Part shown: piece by piece, positions 26,150 through 37,500 of the stretch
How positions within the stretch are numbered: position 1 is the first letter of the stretch
Layout: each line of letters opens with the position of its first letter
Origin: Sinohyriopsis cumingii
Lineage: Eukaryota > Mollusca > Bivalvia > Unionida > Unionidae
DNA: 64,000 nucleotides
Direction: 5' to 3'
NCBI GenBank assembly: GCA_028554795.2
Contig: CM068831.1
Location: 59,824,769-59,888,768, forward strand
The notes under the pieces: model-generated
Databases searched by the model: none
Told to the model about the DNA's origin: nothing
What the model saw: only the letters and a program-made list of their open reading frames with translations
Translations under genes and position numbers: made by a program

Positions 26150-26650
26150 AAAATATAACACTAAATTTAACTAGATAATTGGCTCTCAATTATGTATCAT
26201 ATATTGCTAGACTAAAAAAATACCAAACTTAACTAATTGGCTCTCATTGTGTATCTTGCTAGACTATAAAACACCAGACTTAACTAATTGGCTCTCATCG
26301 TGTATCATATATTGTTAGACTATAAAACACCAAACTTAACTAATTGGCTCTCATTGTGTATCATATATTGTTAGACTATAAAACACCAAACTTAACTAAT
26401 TGGCTCTCATTGTGTATCTTATATTGCAAGACCATAAAACACCAAACTTAACTGATAGCCTCTCACTGTGCATCATATATTGCTAGACTATAAAACACCA
26501 AACTTAACTGACAGCCTCTCACTGTGTATCATATATTGCAAGACTATAAAACACCAAACTTAACTGACAGCCTCTCACTGTGTATTTTATATGGCAAGAC
26601 TATAAAACACCAAATTTGGCTGTCTCTTTTTATCATATATTGCTTGAATA
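26150..26650. repeat. Minisatellite, about 56-bp unit, about 8 copies
   Basis: Unit about GACTATAAAACACCAAACTT followed by AACTAATTGGCTCTCATTG and TGTATCATATATTGCTA. Later copies change AATTGGC to GACAGCC. It follows the 30-bp array almost directly. Confidence 0.92.
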
Positions 26651-26872
26651 TAAACCGTCAAACTTGAACTAGATTTGGCAAAACAAACAAAAAATTGTCT
26701 TTCTCAATGGCCAGCTGTCCTTGTTTCTCATTGCTGACCCTAGCACTCACACCCCTCCCCATCAGCAAACAAATTTACATTTATGATTTTCACTAGAATT
26801 ACATCTACTTATGATGTAGAAAACTCCTAAGAAACTTCAATACAACTTTTGGAACAATAACTTATTGCTTAC

Positions 26873-27092
26873 CATATACACTCGCTTAAAAGATGAGTCC
26901 TAATGCAAGCTGCACAGACCCTGATCTGCCATCACATAATGCACCAGAAGATTTTGGTCTGTGTGGTTTATTAGTAGTAATCAGTAAAACAAACAAAGTA
27001 GACCCTGACCAACAGGCACATTATCATGTTGCAGATCTGGATCTTGTTTGCAGTTGGATGACTTATAAGCAAGTACATACAGTACTTTTAGA
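26873..27092. mobile_element. MITE copy (family M), most complete
   Basis: Ends are imperfect inverted repeats of about 40 bp (CATATACACTCGCTTAAAAG on the left against GACTTATAAGCAAGTACATA on the right). The interior carries CAGACCCTGATCTGCCATCA, AGTAATCAGTAAAACAAAC and GCAGATCTGGATCTTG. No ORF of significance. I use it as the family reference. Confidence 0.65.
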
Positions 27093-27207
27093 CAAAATCT
27101 AAGTTTACTGAGATAAATCTTCTATAGCATGTGTTTACCTGTGAACAGGATCATAATGTTATCTAACCTTTTACAAAGAAAACTAACACATAAAACATGA
27201 TAATAAT

Positions 27208-27230
27208 GATGATGGTGGTGGTGGTGGTGG
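27208..27230. repeat. (GAT/GGT)n microsatellite
   Basis: ATGATGATGGTGGTGGTGGTG run. Confidence 0.8.
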
Positions 27231-27657
27231 TGATACCAATAAAAATGAAAGTAATACCTACATTTACCATTGTTACTGCTGACAATGAACAATCAATCTC
27301 TACTGCATTTCATCTGGCAGAAAATATTAAAATAAAGGGAAAAGTTTACACACAAAGTCAGTAAATTAAAAAAAATAAACTTTTGCAGACAGGAAGAGAA
27401 TCAGAAAAGTCTTTCTAGAAAACAAATGCCTTGTCTTCCCTCTTTGCATGACCTAACATACTGCAGTAAGTAACTGAGCTAAATGCAAAAATTCACTAAG
27501 CCTTGAGGGTGTGCAGGATAGACATATGTACAAACAAGATGAAGAAGGGTATCACCATGAATCCCTTCCAGGGAGGGAATTAAACAAGAAAATGAGTGTC
27601 ATATGAAATCCAATGTCCTATCTGCATCCATGCACTGATGTTTCACTGCTGTCATTT
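27231..27657. other. Intronic DNA, nothing recognised
   Basis: No ORF or repeat of note between the microsatellite and the 108-bp array. Confidence 0.45.
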
Positions 27658-28020
27658 GGTTTGCAAAAGTTTTAACACATTTCTTTTATGTTATTAAAAA
27701 TAATGTTGCAGTCATTGCCACAGGAAAAGCTACATGGATATATTGATATAAAACCACTGTTACCTAACTTGCACAAACTTTAACAAATCTTTAACGTTAT
27801 TTACAATGACACAGCTATCACCACAAGAAATTCTACATGGCTGTACCGATGTATAACCATTGTTATCTAACTTGCAAAAGCTTTAACACAAAAAAATCTT
27901 TAACACTGTTAACAATGATGCCACAGCTATCACCACAGGAAAGGCTACATGGATGTACCAATGCAATGCCATTGTTATCTAACCTGTGAAAGATTCAACA
28001 CAAAAACTACCATTGCTGAT
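27658..28020. repeat. Tandem repeat, about 103-113 bp unit, 3.3 copies
   Basis: Repeats of TTGCAAAAGCTTTAACACA, CACAGCTATCACCACAGGAA and GCTACATGGATGTACC, starting near 27660, 27769, 27872 and 27984. The array ends only about 85 bp inside the intron from the splice donor of the large exon. Confidence 0.85.
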
Positions 28021-28105
28021 ACTGATAATGTTGCCACCATAACAAAATGATGCCAATGTCCTGCCATGCCAGCATGGAGACAACAAACATGTAAAATGAA
28101 CTAAC

Positions 28106-31100
28106 CTGATGGGCATACCCACTATCCTGGTATCCACCATACACATTATTCACCTGATACGGCACGCCTACTGGCCTCCCTCCTTGCAATGGGGCTGCTT
28201 CCTCCTCTGCATCCTGGACTGGTACCAGAGCTAACTGATGCTGCTGAGGAGATTGACGTTGTGATGAACCATGGGCATGTGTTGGTGGTGGGCTGATTAA
28301 TCTCAGGTTAATATCAACACTGATTCTCTGTCCATCTTCTGTAACAATTTCTTGTGATATTGGCTTTAGCTCATGATGCCGTCTGAATGGAGACTGTGGC
28401 TCAATGGCAGGAGGCAGGGGATCTTGCTGAGCTGGAGGAGCCACCGGTCGATTTTCCAAAGGTTGAAGATGATACTGGTTCTTTGTTGGTGTCCCATAAC
28501 CTTGCTGCTTTATCCCTTGTTGTGATGACTGGGCTTTCCCTAAGTTAGAATCACTAGGGAACTTTTTCAATTTGCTCTTTCCTCCAGCAGACAATTTCTC
28601 CTCCTTCTTGCGAGTAAGGAAAACTGACCTCTTTGCCCACAATTCTTCAGCTGAGGATGGCTTGTCATCTGTGTAGTCATTGTATGCCACTGGTGCTTGG
28701 TAACCCAAATGTTCTGGTTGAGCAGACAGTGACTTTTTCTTTTTTGTGGGCTTTGGCACTTTTGGCTGAATGAAAATTTTATCTAGTTTTTCCTCTTCCT
28801 CTTTTTTTCTCTCTTTAATTTCTTTGTAACTCTTTTTAGGTGGAAGACCATAGTCTTGTTTATTCTTTTCAACGTAATCATATCGAGGCTGCTTTGGATT
28901 TACAAGTTCCATTCGTGCAGTGTCTTCTGGATCATACAAATCCAGGATATTGATATTTTCCTTTGGCCTTTGTCTCTGTCCTTCCTGATCTCTCCTGTCA
29001 TAGTTATTCACTGGATTTGCTGGGGGCTGTCCCCAACCCTTCTCATTTGGATACTCTAAAGAATCCCGAGCAAAGTTCTGAGAATCTCCGACATATTCCT
29101 GACTCTGTCTTGGCAAAGGCAGCTTTGGAATCTGAATTTCTTTATCGTGTTTACTGTTTGACTCAATTTTTGCCCTCAGTCTCTTTTGGTATTCAAGTTC
29201 TTGCTGCAATTCATCATCATCCATATCAATATTGTCACCTAAAGTAACTTGATTTGTGTAGCCTTGTGGTTTACGGCCCTGCCCATGCTGTTCATTCTCA
29301 TATCTGTCTTTCTTGTCCTGCATCTGAGCATTTCTGTCTTCATAACGATCTGAATCTCTATACTGAGGTTTCTCTTTTTCTTGATCCTCATTCATTGCAT
29401 GGTTTCTGTCTTCATATCGTTCATCATCCTCTGTTTGCCTTAAATGTTTACGATCTTTATCCCTGCCACCAAATCTTAGATCCCTATCATATCCCTGATC
29501 CCTTCCTCTATCCCCTTCCCTATCCCTATCTGCATACCCTTCACCTCTACCATCATTTATCCTACCCCTATCCTCGTCGTAATGACCTACGTCCCTCTGA
29601 TGTGCATCTGGGTCTCTCTCGCTTCTTAACTTGTCAGGACCATATCCATAACCATAGCCTCGTGGCTCTCCTGGGGCTTGTTTATCAGAGTATCCCAATG
29701 TTTTATCCTGTTGTGGATACCCCCTGTCTCTAGCCCGAGAATATCCATCCTCTATCTTTTGATCCATTTGTCGGTAAGTATCTTCTTTATCTTCAGTATC
29801 TTCCAAACGACTACTCACAAAACGATACTCCTCCTCTTCTTCCTTTGTGAATGAAGGCGATTCTACATACACTCTTTTAACACTGGTTGATGAAGGAGAA
29901 TGTGTGCCAGTCTTTCTTGAATGATGTGTATCTATTGGTGGATGCTGTGGTGGTAGACCTTCTTCTGTAGGAGACTGCCCTTCTTGTTCCCTCTGTGACT
30001 TTTGACCAGTTTGTGGAGTTGCCCTTCTTGGTGTCCCCCAATCAGGAGGACTTTCAGCTGTTGGTCGCTGTTCCTGTAGTGTCTCCTCGTAATATGGTGT
30101 AGGATTCCTGTCCCTTACTGGTGTGCCCCAGTTAGGGTTACTTGGTGGTCTAACAGCTGGATTAGTTGACAGAGATACTGAAGTTGTTTCAGTGTTTCTG
30201 TTTCTACTTTGATTTGTAGTCGTATTTTTTGTTCTATCTGTGGCAGTGACACCAGTATTGCGACTATAGTCACGACTGGCACGATTCAATTCCCTTGTTT
30301 CATCATTTTGTCCACTATAAACTCCATGAGCATTCTGATTTGAGTCACCAGCCCTACCATATGTCCTTGGTGTGAACTGAACCTGACCTTGTGGGGGTGA
30401 AATACCCTGAGCTCGTAGAATTTCAGGATTAGCAACAGCATAAACGTTTGAGGAATTTTTTGTATCTGTTGAAAAAGGGCGTGGAGGAGATGGGGGTTGA
30501 CTTTTCTTGGGAGATTCAGGTGTACGAAATTCGTACGGAACTTTAAGGTCATCAGCAAGGTCCGTAGGATGGGGACTCACATTTCCTGGTCCCTGATCAC
30601 TATCTCTCTCAGTGACTCTGTGTGTTCCTCTGTTTCGGTTTGTCTCCCTGCCTGCACTGCTTCGGTATGTTTCACCGCCTTCGTAGTCTCTGAAATTGTT
30701 AGAAGAATTTACATGTGGAATTTGAGATAAAGTAGGCGTAGTAACAGTGTAAGTCTTGCGTCCACTAGGGTACACTTGACTAACACTTTTAGGCTCAACA
30801 AAAGAATTACTTTTGGCAGTCACATATAAGTCATCTACTTCATGCAAACTATCAAGCAATAAATACTGATCTGGTGAAGCAGTAGTTTTAGTTGGAGGGG
30901 ATTTATCTAATTCTAGTGGTGGAACACTGACTCTATCGTTCTCATGCAGTGGACTTGGACTTTCACGACTAGGACCTCTCTTATGCAAATGCACATGCAA
31001 AGCTGTGGAATGCCCTAATCCAGTGCTGTGTGCAGAGTGTGTAAAAGCAGGGTTCACTTCATCCCTCTGTACAGAATCACTCTGAGTGCTCTTCCCTTGG

Positions 31101-31555
31101 TCCCTAAATTGTGACCCTGATCTTGTGTTAGAGGAGTGATAATCTTTAACTCTTCGCAGTGAATCAGATCTACCAAACTCAACTGGCTCCGATTCTGGAT
31201 TTGCTTTCTGGAAGTCCAACTTACCGCTATCTTGCCTATAGGTATTAGTGTCAATTATTCTATTGTCAGTAACCCTACTGTTATGATTAAGCTCTGGGTC
31301 AAAATTAGAAGCAGAGTGTGCAACAAAAGCATTAGTGGTAGTAGTGTTATTTGCATGAAAACTCTTAGCTGATCTGTGAGAATGGGTGCTTGTTACACCA
31401 TCACCAGAATTAGGTAAAACTGACTCAGTGCTCTGAGCTAACTCTTTTGTATTCTCTCGAAGAAGTGAAACAAGTGATGGATTCTGGGTGACAATCCGTC
31501 CCTGAGATGCAGCAGAAGACCTTGGTGTGATACGAGAAGCGTGCGAAGTCGACAT
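28106..31555 (-). CDS. Large 5' coding exon of an unrecognised low-complexity host protein
   Basis: The ATG at 31555 opens 1150 codons to a CAG/GTTAGT donor. The frame runs a further 32 codons into the intron before a stop, but the donor and the phase-0 match to the exon at 3277 argue for splicing. The protein is mostly disordered: Ser/Thr/Pro-rich for the first half, then a block of Arg-Asp repeats (roughly residues 630-790), an acidic-basic stretch with ELQQELEYQKRLRAKIE (short coiled coil), and YDYVEKNKQDYGLPPKKSYKE followed by a Lys/Glu helix. A Pro/Gln-rich end contains ISVDINLRLISPPP. No enzyme motif, signal peptide or membrane segment is seen. The charged YVEKNK..YGLPPK block weakly recalls the ciliogenesis protein family JHY, but I cannot verify that. 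A cytoskeletal or scaffold role is only a guess. A 4-codon upstream ORF sits 5' of the start. Confidence 0.8.
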
Positions 31556-31639
31556 ATTACCTATCCGCCATGATCGGAGATGGGGAAAATAGCTCCCCCA
31601 CTACACAACAGTGTCACGGAATCAATGGCTGTCTTCACA
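31556..31639 (-). other. 5' UTR part of the large exon, with upstream mini-ORF
   Basis: On the minus strand, TCTCTTTTCAG at 31650-31640 is a good acceptor, so the exon begins at 31639. The 84-base leader ends in ATGGCGGATAGGTAATATG. This is an upstream ORF of Met-Ala-Asp-Arg-stop whose TAA lies one base before the main ATG, an arrangement that could tune initiation by reinitiation or leaky scanning. Confidence 0.55.
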
Positions 31640-31715
31640 CTGAAAAGAGATAATAACAGATATAAATAAAATTAGAGGAATGTGATTTGTCAATACAAAT
31701 TATTAAAAAAGAGAC

Positions 31716-32038
31716 TGAGTGTGTGTGAGTGTGTGATGTAGATTTTTAACGTAGCTTTAAAACATTTTCAGTCATGTTGCTACAATGTCTGCAGTGTGGC
31801 AGTTTATGGTGATGTCTAAGCACTGGGGCATCATGCCGCAGTCATATAGCATCATGTCCCACCCAGTCACATTATCCTGACACATTGCTGACTAGTCCTA
31901 ACACAGAGCTCTTAATGCTGAACACCTAGCATTTATTACCATTTTTATAAGTCTTTGGTATGACTCAGCCAGGGTTTGAACCTGCAACCTCCCATATCCA
32001 AGGCAGATGTACTAACCATTAGGCTACTGAAGTGGTCG
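31716..32038 (-). repeat. tRNA-derived SINE (family B)
   Basis: The minus-strand head (GACCACTTCAGTAGCCTAATG) has a B-box-like GGTTCAAACCC, and the core has TGAGTCATACCAAAGACT and GTGGGACATGATGCTATATG. It ends in a TG/CA run at about 31718. It lies about 80 bp from the acceptor of the large exon, within the 5' UTR intron. Confidence 0.85.
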
Positions 32039-32499
32039 AAAAAGAGGCTGAACATCAGTACATTAGATGGAAAGGAAGATAGAAAGAAGAAAAAAACTGT
32101 ACAAAATGAAAGATCATTTTGTATCACATTACGTCACTGTAGTCTATATAATACCTCTGCAAAAACTTAATTTCAAAATACTGTCATGTCCAACAAGGCA
32201 TGACAGATCATTAGCAATGTTGCCACTGGAGGTCAGTTTGATTAACATTTTGGATGAAACTTAACATAACCAGGCATATTTATTTTTTCTGGTTCTACTA
32301 CCTTGACATAACATTTTCAAGTATAATATATGCATTCTAATACATTAATACTGTACCTGTACTTGAAATGAAGCCTAAGGTAGCGTTTGAGGAACTACAT
32401 TTGTGTCTGCAAAATATGTATGCCCCATAGGAGAGAAGAAAAAAAAAAGAGTACATTTCCAAATAAAACCCAAGTGTATGCCTGCCACATGCATGATAA

Positions 32500-33170
32500 T
32501 CCTCTATGAAGATTATGAGCTCAAAAGTTTGTACAGAAACCTCTTTTTCTTCTTTCAGAGACAGTAACCTTGACCCCAGGTCTTGTGACCCCAAAATCAA
32601 TAGGCTTCTTCCCCCTACCTATGTGTAGAACCAACACTATTGTGCAGAAACCATTTTTCTTCTTTCAGTTAGAGTGTCATTATTGGTAATCTTCTTCCTT
32701 ACTGTAACTGCATGACATCCAAAGTTGGACACTGGACGTAAACTAATGCTGTCATATATGGAAACCATTTTTCCTCTTTCAGTCAGTTACCTTGACTTAC
32801 ACCACAAAAGTTATTGTTCAGGAACTATTTTCTAGTTTTAGTCATAGTGACATTCACCTTTAACCTTTTCACCATGAAATAAATAGGTTTTTAATTACCC
32901 TAATTGGAACCCATCCACAAAGTATGGTAACTGTAGGTGGTGGAAAATCACAATGACCTTGATCTTTAAAATTCTGGCACCTTCCCCACCCAACCCCCAA
33001 AATAAAGTTCTTCTTTCCCCAAGTGCCAGCTATCCTTAAAGTTTGATAACAAAAGATGGTGGACAACTCATGCTGTTGGGCAGGAACTAAACTGCTAACA
33101 GGCTGGCAGAATGACAAATAAATGGACATCACTATAAAATAATATAACACCATCAAAACTTAATCAGGTC
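32500..33170. repeat. Decayed dispersed repeat with recurring CCTTGACC / GGAAACC phrases
   Basis: Phrases such as GGAAACCATTTTTCCTCTTTC, GTTACCTTGACTTACACC and GACCCCAAAATCAATAGG recur at 32540-32830 and decay to the right. They resemble an old dispersed repeat common in marine invertebrates. No coding potential. Confidence 0.4.
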
Positions 33171-33507
33171 GTCTACACTGCATGCCAAGTTTGATTTGTC
33201 TCCATCAAACAAGTTGAAGCTAAGTAAAAACTTTAATCAGGTCATCTAAATATAAATAATGCCTACCAAATTTAATATGTCTACTTTAAATGATTTTGTT
33301 TAAAACATGTATGAAAAAGAAAGAACAAGTCCAATAAGATGTAAAATATCTTAAATTTAAAAACTGCTGTGATGGATTAAAACTATATAAAATCATCCAC
33401 TTCTAAGTTTCATGACTCTAACTTTAATATTCCTTTTTGCTTTTGCACATGAACAGATTTGATACAAACATACAAAGATACAGCTGTAAAACAATAATCC
33501 CCTTGAA

Positions 33508-34498
33508 TAGAGGCCGAACGAAACTAAATTTCTGGTTTCAGCTGAAAACGAAACCAGACCGAAAGTTATAAATTGACTTTTGGCTGAAACTGAAGCCGAA
33601 ACCGAAAGTTTACACCTTCGGCCGAAACCAAAACCAAAACCGAAAGATAAACCGAAGTTGCCGAACACAAGATTTATTAAATAGGCCTGGGTCATGATGC
33701 AATGCTACACTTCAATAACTGAGTAGGGTAATATGTCGACAACGATCAAGTCCATGATGCACTTATCAATTCGCTGAACTGCAACGTGGTCATCAGGCCA
33801 GACCATTCTGCTCTCGACCTATGATGTCAAGGGACATCTGCACAAAATTTGGTAATGCATGTTTAGTCGCTTTCTCTTCCATCATCATCTTTTTTGAGGC
33901 ATGCTCTGCTCTGTCGTTCATGGACCTCCTGAGATACGTACCATGGAGCTCCTTGTGGCAGCTGGCCAGATGACCTTTCAAGCCTGAAACTGTCTGAAGT
34001 CTTGGTTTATCGCTGCCAAGTGATAACAGTTTGTTGCATTCTTTGCACTGCACCTTGCTTGCATCAGAATCGATTTTTGTGAAGTAATCCCACACTGCAT
34101 TTTTCGACATTCTTTGCGGTGATTAACTAATCCATTTATTATTAACTTCAATTTTGTACTTCACACAGATTAATTTGCTACAGTTTAACTAACTGAAATT
34201 ATCAATACTGTCAGACTTCAAAATCTCTGTATTCAACACGTGAGTAGACTGAAATGCAACAGTGCCTAGAACTGCCTAGCGCCGACTGACTGGCCGACAA
34301 GCAGAGTAATAGACACAGCACTAGAATTGCATTCTGAAAGTTAAAATAGATCTTCAGCTGATGACCGAAAGTCAATATCAATTTCGGCTGAAACCGAAAG
34401 TTAACTTTTTGGCTTCGGCCGAAACAGAAACTATGCCGAAAGAGGCCATTTACCAACTTTTGTCGCCGAAACCGAAACCGAATTTCGGTCGGCCTCTA
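33508..34498. mobile_element. Short hAT-type DNA transposon (991 bp)
   Basis: Inverted ends TAGAGGCCGAACGAAAC (33508) and its partner ending TTTCGGTCGGCCTCTA (34498) are flanked by an 8-bp target duplication, CCCTTGAA / CCCCTGAA (7 of 8). An 8-bp duplication is the hAT hallmark. Beneath both ends are many direct and inverted copies of CGGCTGAAACCGAAAG, as expected for hAT subterminal binding sites. The only ORF (33793-34110, minus) encodes a BED zinc finger. The catalytic transposase part is absent, so it is probably non-autonomous. Confidence 0.8.
33793..34110 (-). CDS. BED-type zinc-finger protein of the hAT element (105 aa)
   Basis: Starts MSKNAVWDYFTKID, the usual opening of a BED finger (aromatic residues WDYF). 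It then shows C-x2-C at KVQCKECNK (residues 22-25) and the distal pair in LKGHLASCHKELHG, giving the C-x2-C...H-x3-5-(H/C) zinc site. In hAT transposases this N-terminal finger binds the transposon ends; here the RNase H-fold catalytic region and dimerisation domain that would follow are missing, and the frame stops after 105 residues. It may be a deletion derivative that keeps only DNA binding, able in principle to compete with a full transposase for end binding (inference). The ATG at 34110 fits the normal family start. Expression is unknown. Confidence 0.7.
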   Translation of the reverse strand: MSKNAVWDYFTKIDSDASKVQCKECNKLLSLGSDKPRLQTVSGLKGHLASCHKELHGTYLRRSMNDRAEHASKKMMMEEKATKHALPNFVQMSLDIIGREQNGLA

Positions 34499-34795
34499 CC
34501 CCTGAATAAACCTTAAATTTTTTTTTTTAATTTTTTGGGGGTGATATCACATAACATTACTGAAGAAATTATTTTGGTGACATGCCTACATAATGATTTT
34601 TCATTCCTTATTTTACTTGCCTTTGCTAGTTTGGTAAAAAGGAGACTAAAGCAGTATCCGTAAATCTATTACATATAGGACTATCTTCATGTATAAAATT
34701 TGGTTGGAAATTACAGAATTTATTGTAAGTGATGCTTTTCCTTCAAAGCCTTTCAGACATATTTGTGACAAGAGTCCAAAATACACACCTCTTAC

Positions 34796-34927
34796 ATATG
34801 CACAGTAAATCGGTCATAGGAGATCACCCGAGTTGTGAGACTGGGTTCTCCATATACATATATATTGATTACATTATGACCCAGTCTCACAACTCAGGTA
34901 GTCTCCCACGACCGATTTACTGCATAT
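34796..34927. repeat. Imperfect palindrome, about 50-bp arms
   Basis: Left arm 34796-34846 (AGTAAATCGGTC, then GAGTTGTGAGACTGGGT) pairs with right arm 34879-34927 (ACCCAGTCTCACAACTC, then GACCGATTTACT) around a 32-bp AT-rich loop. Both arms differ at only a few positions. This is a foldback MITE-like structure. Confidence 0.85.
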
Positions 34928-35705
34928 ATTTTTCTTTATGTATCTGGTATTTTTATGAATTTTAAAATATTCATTCTGTATTATTTTACTGACAATTAGT
35001 GACACATTACCTTTTCCTACACATTTCCAAGTATTTAACCCTAATTAGGGGATAGATACTGAAAATGGGGTAGTGCAAGAAAATGCACACAAACTTAGAT
35101 ACTTTTGCTAATGTTCAATGGTTAAAAAAAATTTTTTTAGTAAACTTTCGAAAAAATAAAATAAAGAGATAGAAAGACATATTTAGACCACCACATTACA
35201 TGCCCCTAACATGTAGTATGTATAAACAGAAAACATTATTGCTTAGAGTCCATGTAAAACCACCTATGGAGTAGTTTATACAATAGATCATCAAAGAGGC
35301 AATTAAAGGATAAGGTGGTCACATTTCACATATTACTTAATTGGCTGAAAAAAGCTACTGTAAAATGGTGTTAAATCCTTTGAAGACTTCTGTAGATGAA
35401 TCCATTAGGCTAATTTCCATAGGTAAAGAGGAACAACTAAATTTGTTTGAAGTTAATAGGTAAATCAAAAGAGATACATGTCAAAAATCAAAAGTTATTA
35501 CATGTCATTACCTTGAATGAGAATGTTTAGGCCATCTTTATTAACGATTATTGACAAGTTTGTGATAAGTAGCAACAGCTTTTAAAACTCACATTTCACT
35601 CCATATATAACACACAAAACATGATTATTTTTATATTTGGAATAGTGGTTAAGTGTGATTCATTTCTATGGGTAAAATGTTGAAATGCATTTCTGATTCA
35701 ACAAA
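34928..35705. other. AT-rich DNA, nothing recognised
   Basis: No ORF, repeat or site of note. Confidence 0.45.
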
Positions 35706-36014
35706 TGACAAGCATGTGACCTGAGTGGTTAGATCATCCACCTCTGTTCAAACCTGGAAAAATCATATTAAAGACTTATTAAAATGGTACTAACAGGTGC
35801 CTCATTTGGCACTCAGCATTAAGAGGTTAATGTTAAGACCAATAAGCCTGGTGTCATGATAATGAGACTGAGTGGGACATGATGCTAAATGTCTGTGGCA
35901 TGATGCCCCTATGCTAGACACTGCTATAAACTGCCACAATCCAGACATCAATTAAGCAACATGACTGAAAAATTGTTAAAGCTACATTGCAAATCTAAAT
36001 CACACACACACACA
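35706..36014 (+). repeat. tRNA-derived SINE (family B), degraded head
   Basis: GACCTGAGTGGTTAGATCATC head, core with AAAATGGTACTAACAGGTG and GTGGGACATGATGCTAAATG, and a (CA)n tail ending at 36014. Confidence 0.8.
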
Positions 36015-37500
36015 ATTTTTTGCACATGCTGCAAACACCACACTGACATGATTCTGGATTATACATCATACATTAACATAGCATTTACACCACCCAGTTA
36101 AATATCTGACACTCCCTCACAGCAATGCAGATGCTGACAGACTGTTTTCTACTTAGAGAAATTTTCAAGATCTTATGGGATGTTTGAACAATAGTAACAT
36201 CTCATCTCTAATGAGTGTCAATATAAGCACAAATGACACTTGAGTTACCATCAATTATGAAAAAACACACTGAATTCATAACTGATAGCAACAAATACAG
36301 CATCTAATCATGAAAATAGTGCACTGTCTGAAAGACTGTAAGAAGAAGAATTTGTATAGCTCATTTAAGGATTATATAAGTGTTAGCAAATTGTGGTGAC
36401 TGATAAATCTACATTTTGTTTGTATGTATATTAAATACTTCAAAGAAAACTGACATTATTTCTTTATAATCAAATTAAAACCTCAGTACTTTTCTGCAAG
36501 TTTATATCACAAGACAACTTATTTTCAACTACTAGTAGACAATGTCACTTTTTGGTCATGCATAATGAAACCCCTGTGGACCCTCATAACACATTTGTGG
36601 AGTCTTCAAAACCCACCAACACTGTCTGGGAATATGGCAGGTTTGAGACAATATGACTAAATCAGAAAAAAGGGGTGACTGATTAAGAGCACACATATGG
36701 GAAGTAAAACAACAAAAGAAACTTTATTTCTAACTTGTGCAGGACAAATAGATATGTATGTCACTGTGACCTTTTTAGTATAATTGAATATAGTGATCAT
36801 CAGTAATTTAGAGACCTGTTATGAATCTGAATAACAAATGCACATTCAAATCACAAGACTTTAAAAAAAATGATAAAACTGAAGAGGTTTCATCTGGTTT
36901 TCTCATATATATACTATTTATTGCATTTCAATCTTGAAACTGTTGTAAGCAATTTCTTTTTAAAGTATCCACAGATGTGTCACACTAGTGACATCTACAG
37001 AATCATTACTGTAGATATAACTCTTGAACAATCAGAGAGGGGACAGTAGACAATTCCATGAATATTTGGTTTCTCAGACTTCCAAATGATTTCTTTATGT
37101 TGGCTCTGAGTTGGACACACTGTTATATAGATTATTATCTCAGCTAACGGTGTATATTTAGGCTATAAAATGACGTTCTTTAAAACTTAATCTTACATCA
37201 CACACCGAACACCCATCCCATTTTGAAGAAGAAAAAAATGAACTACGGATACTCGATAGGACTCGTCACGATTCGACCTATGCATATTTGCAATATCGTG
37301 AAGCCGTTGACAACCTCGTATAGTGCGGTCGGCAAATTTTATTAAGTTGATTCCGTGATCGTGATTTTATTTCTGGTTTACAACTTTTAACCCATACAAG
37401 TGCAAGTTTAACTTCAATGATTACGGATCAACCGATGCCGATTTCCCAACTGTGTGTGTGGGATGGCTTCACAATATTGCTATATCATTTATATTTACAA
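36015..37500. other. AT-rich DNA, nothing recognised until a CpG-richer stretch near 37.2 kb
   Basis: No coding segment is seen. From about 37190 the sequence becomes visibly richer in CpG (GACTCGTCACGATTCGACC), consistent with a promoter-proximal region. Confidence 0.4.

Larger units (their letters stand above)
3278..28105 (-). other. Long intron (about 24.8 kb) of the host gene
   Basis: Bounded by a CAG/GTTAGT donor (exon base 28106, first intron base 28105) and a TTTTGCAG acceptor (3278), both in phase 0. It holds many minisatellites, SINEs and MITEs listed separately. Small internal exons cannot be excluded by eye, but none with coding bias was seen. Confidence 0.55.

Noticed and set aside
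29254-29733. 159-codon plus-strand frame within the large host exon
   Set aside because: Antisense to the Arg-Asp repeat coding region; composition (Tyr, His, Leu, Pro) is what that repeat gives in reverse.
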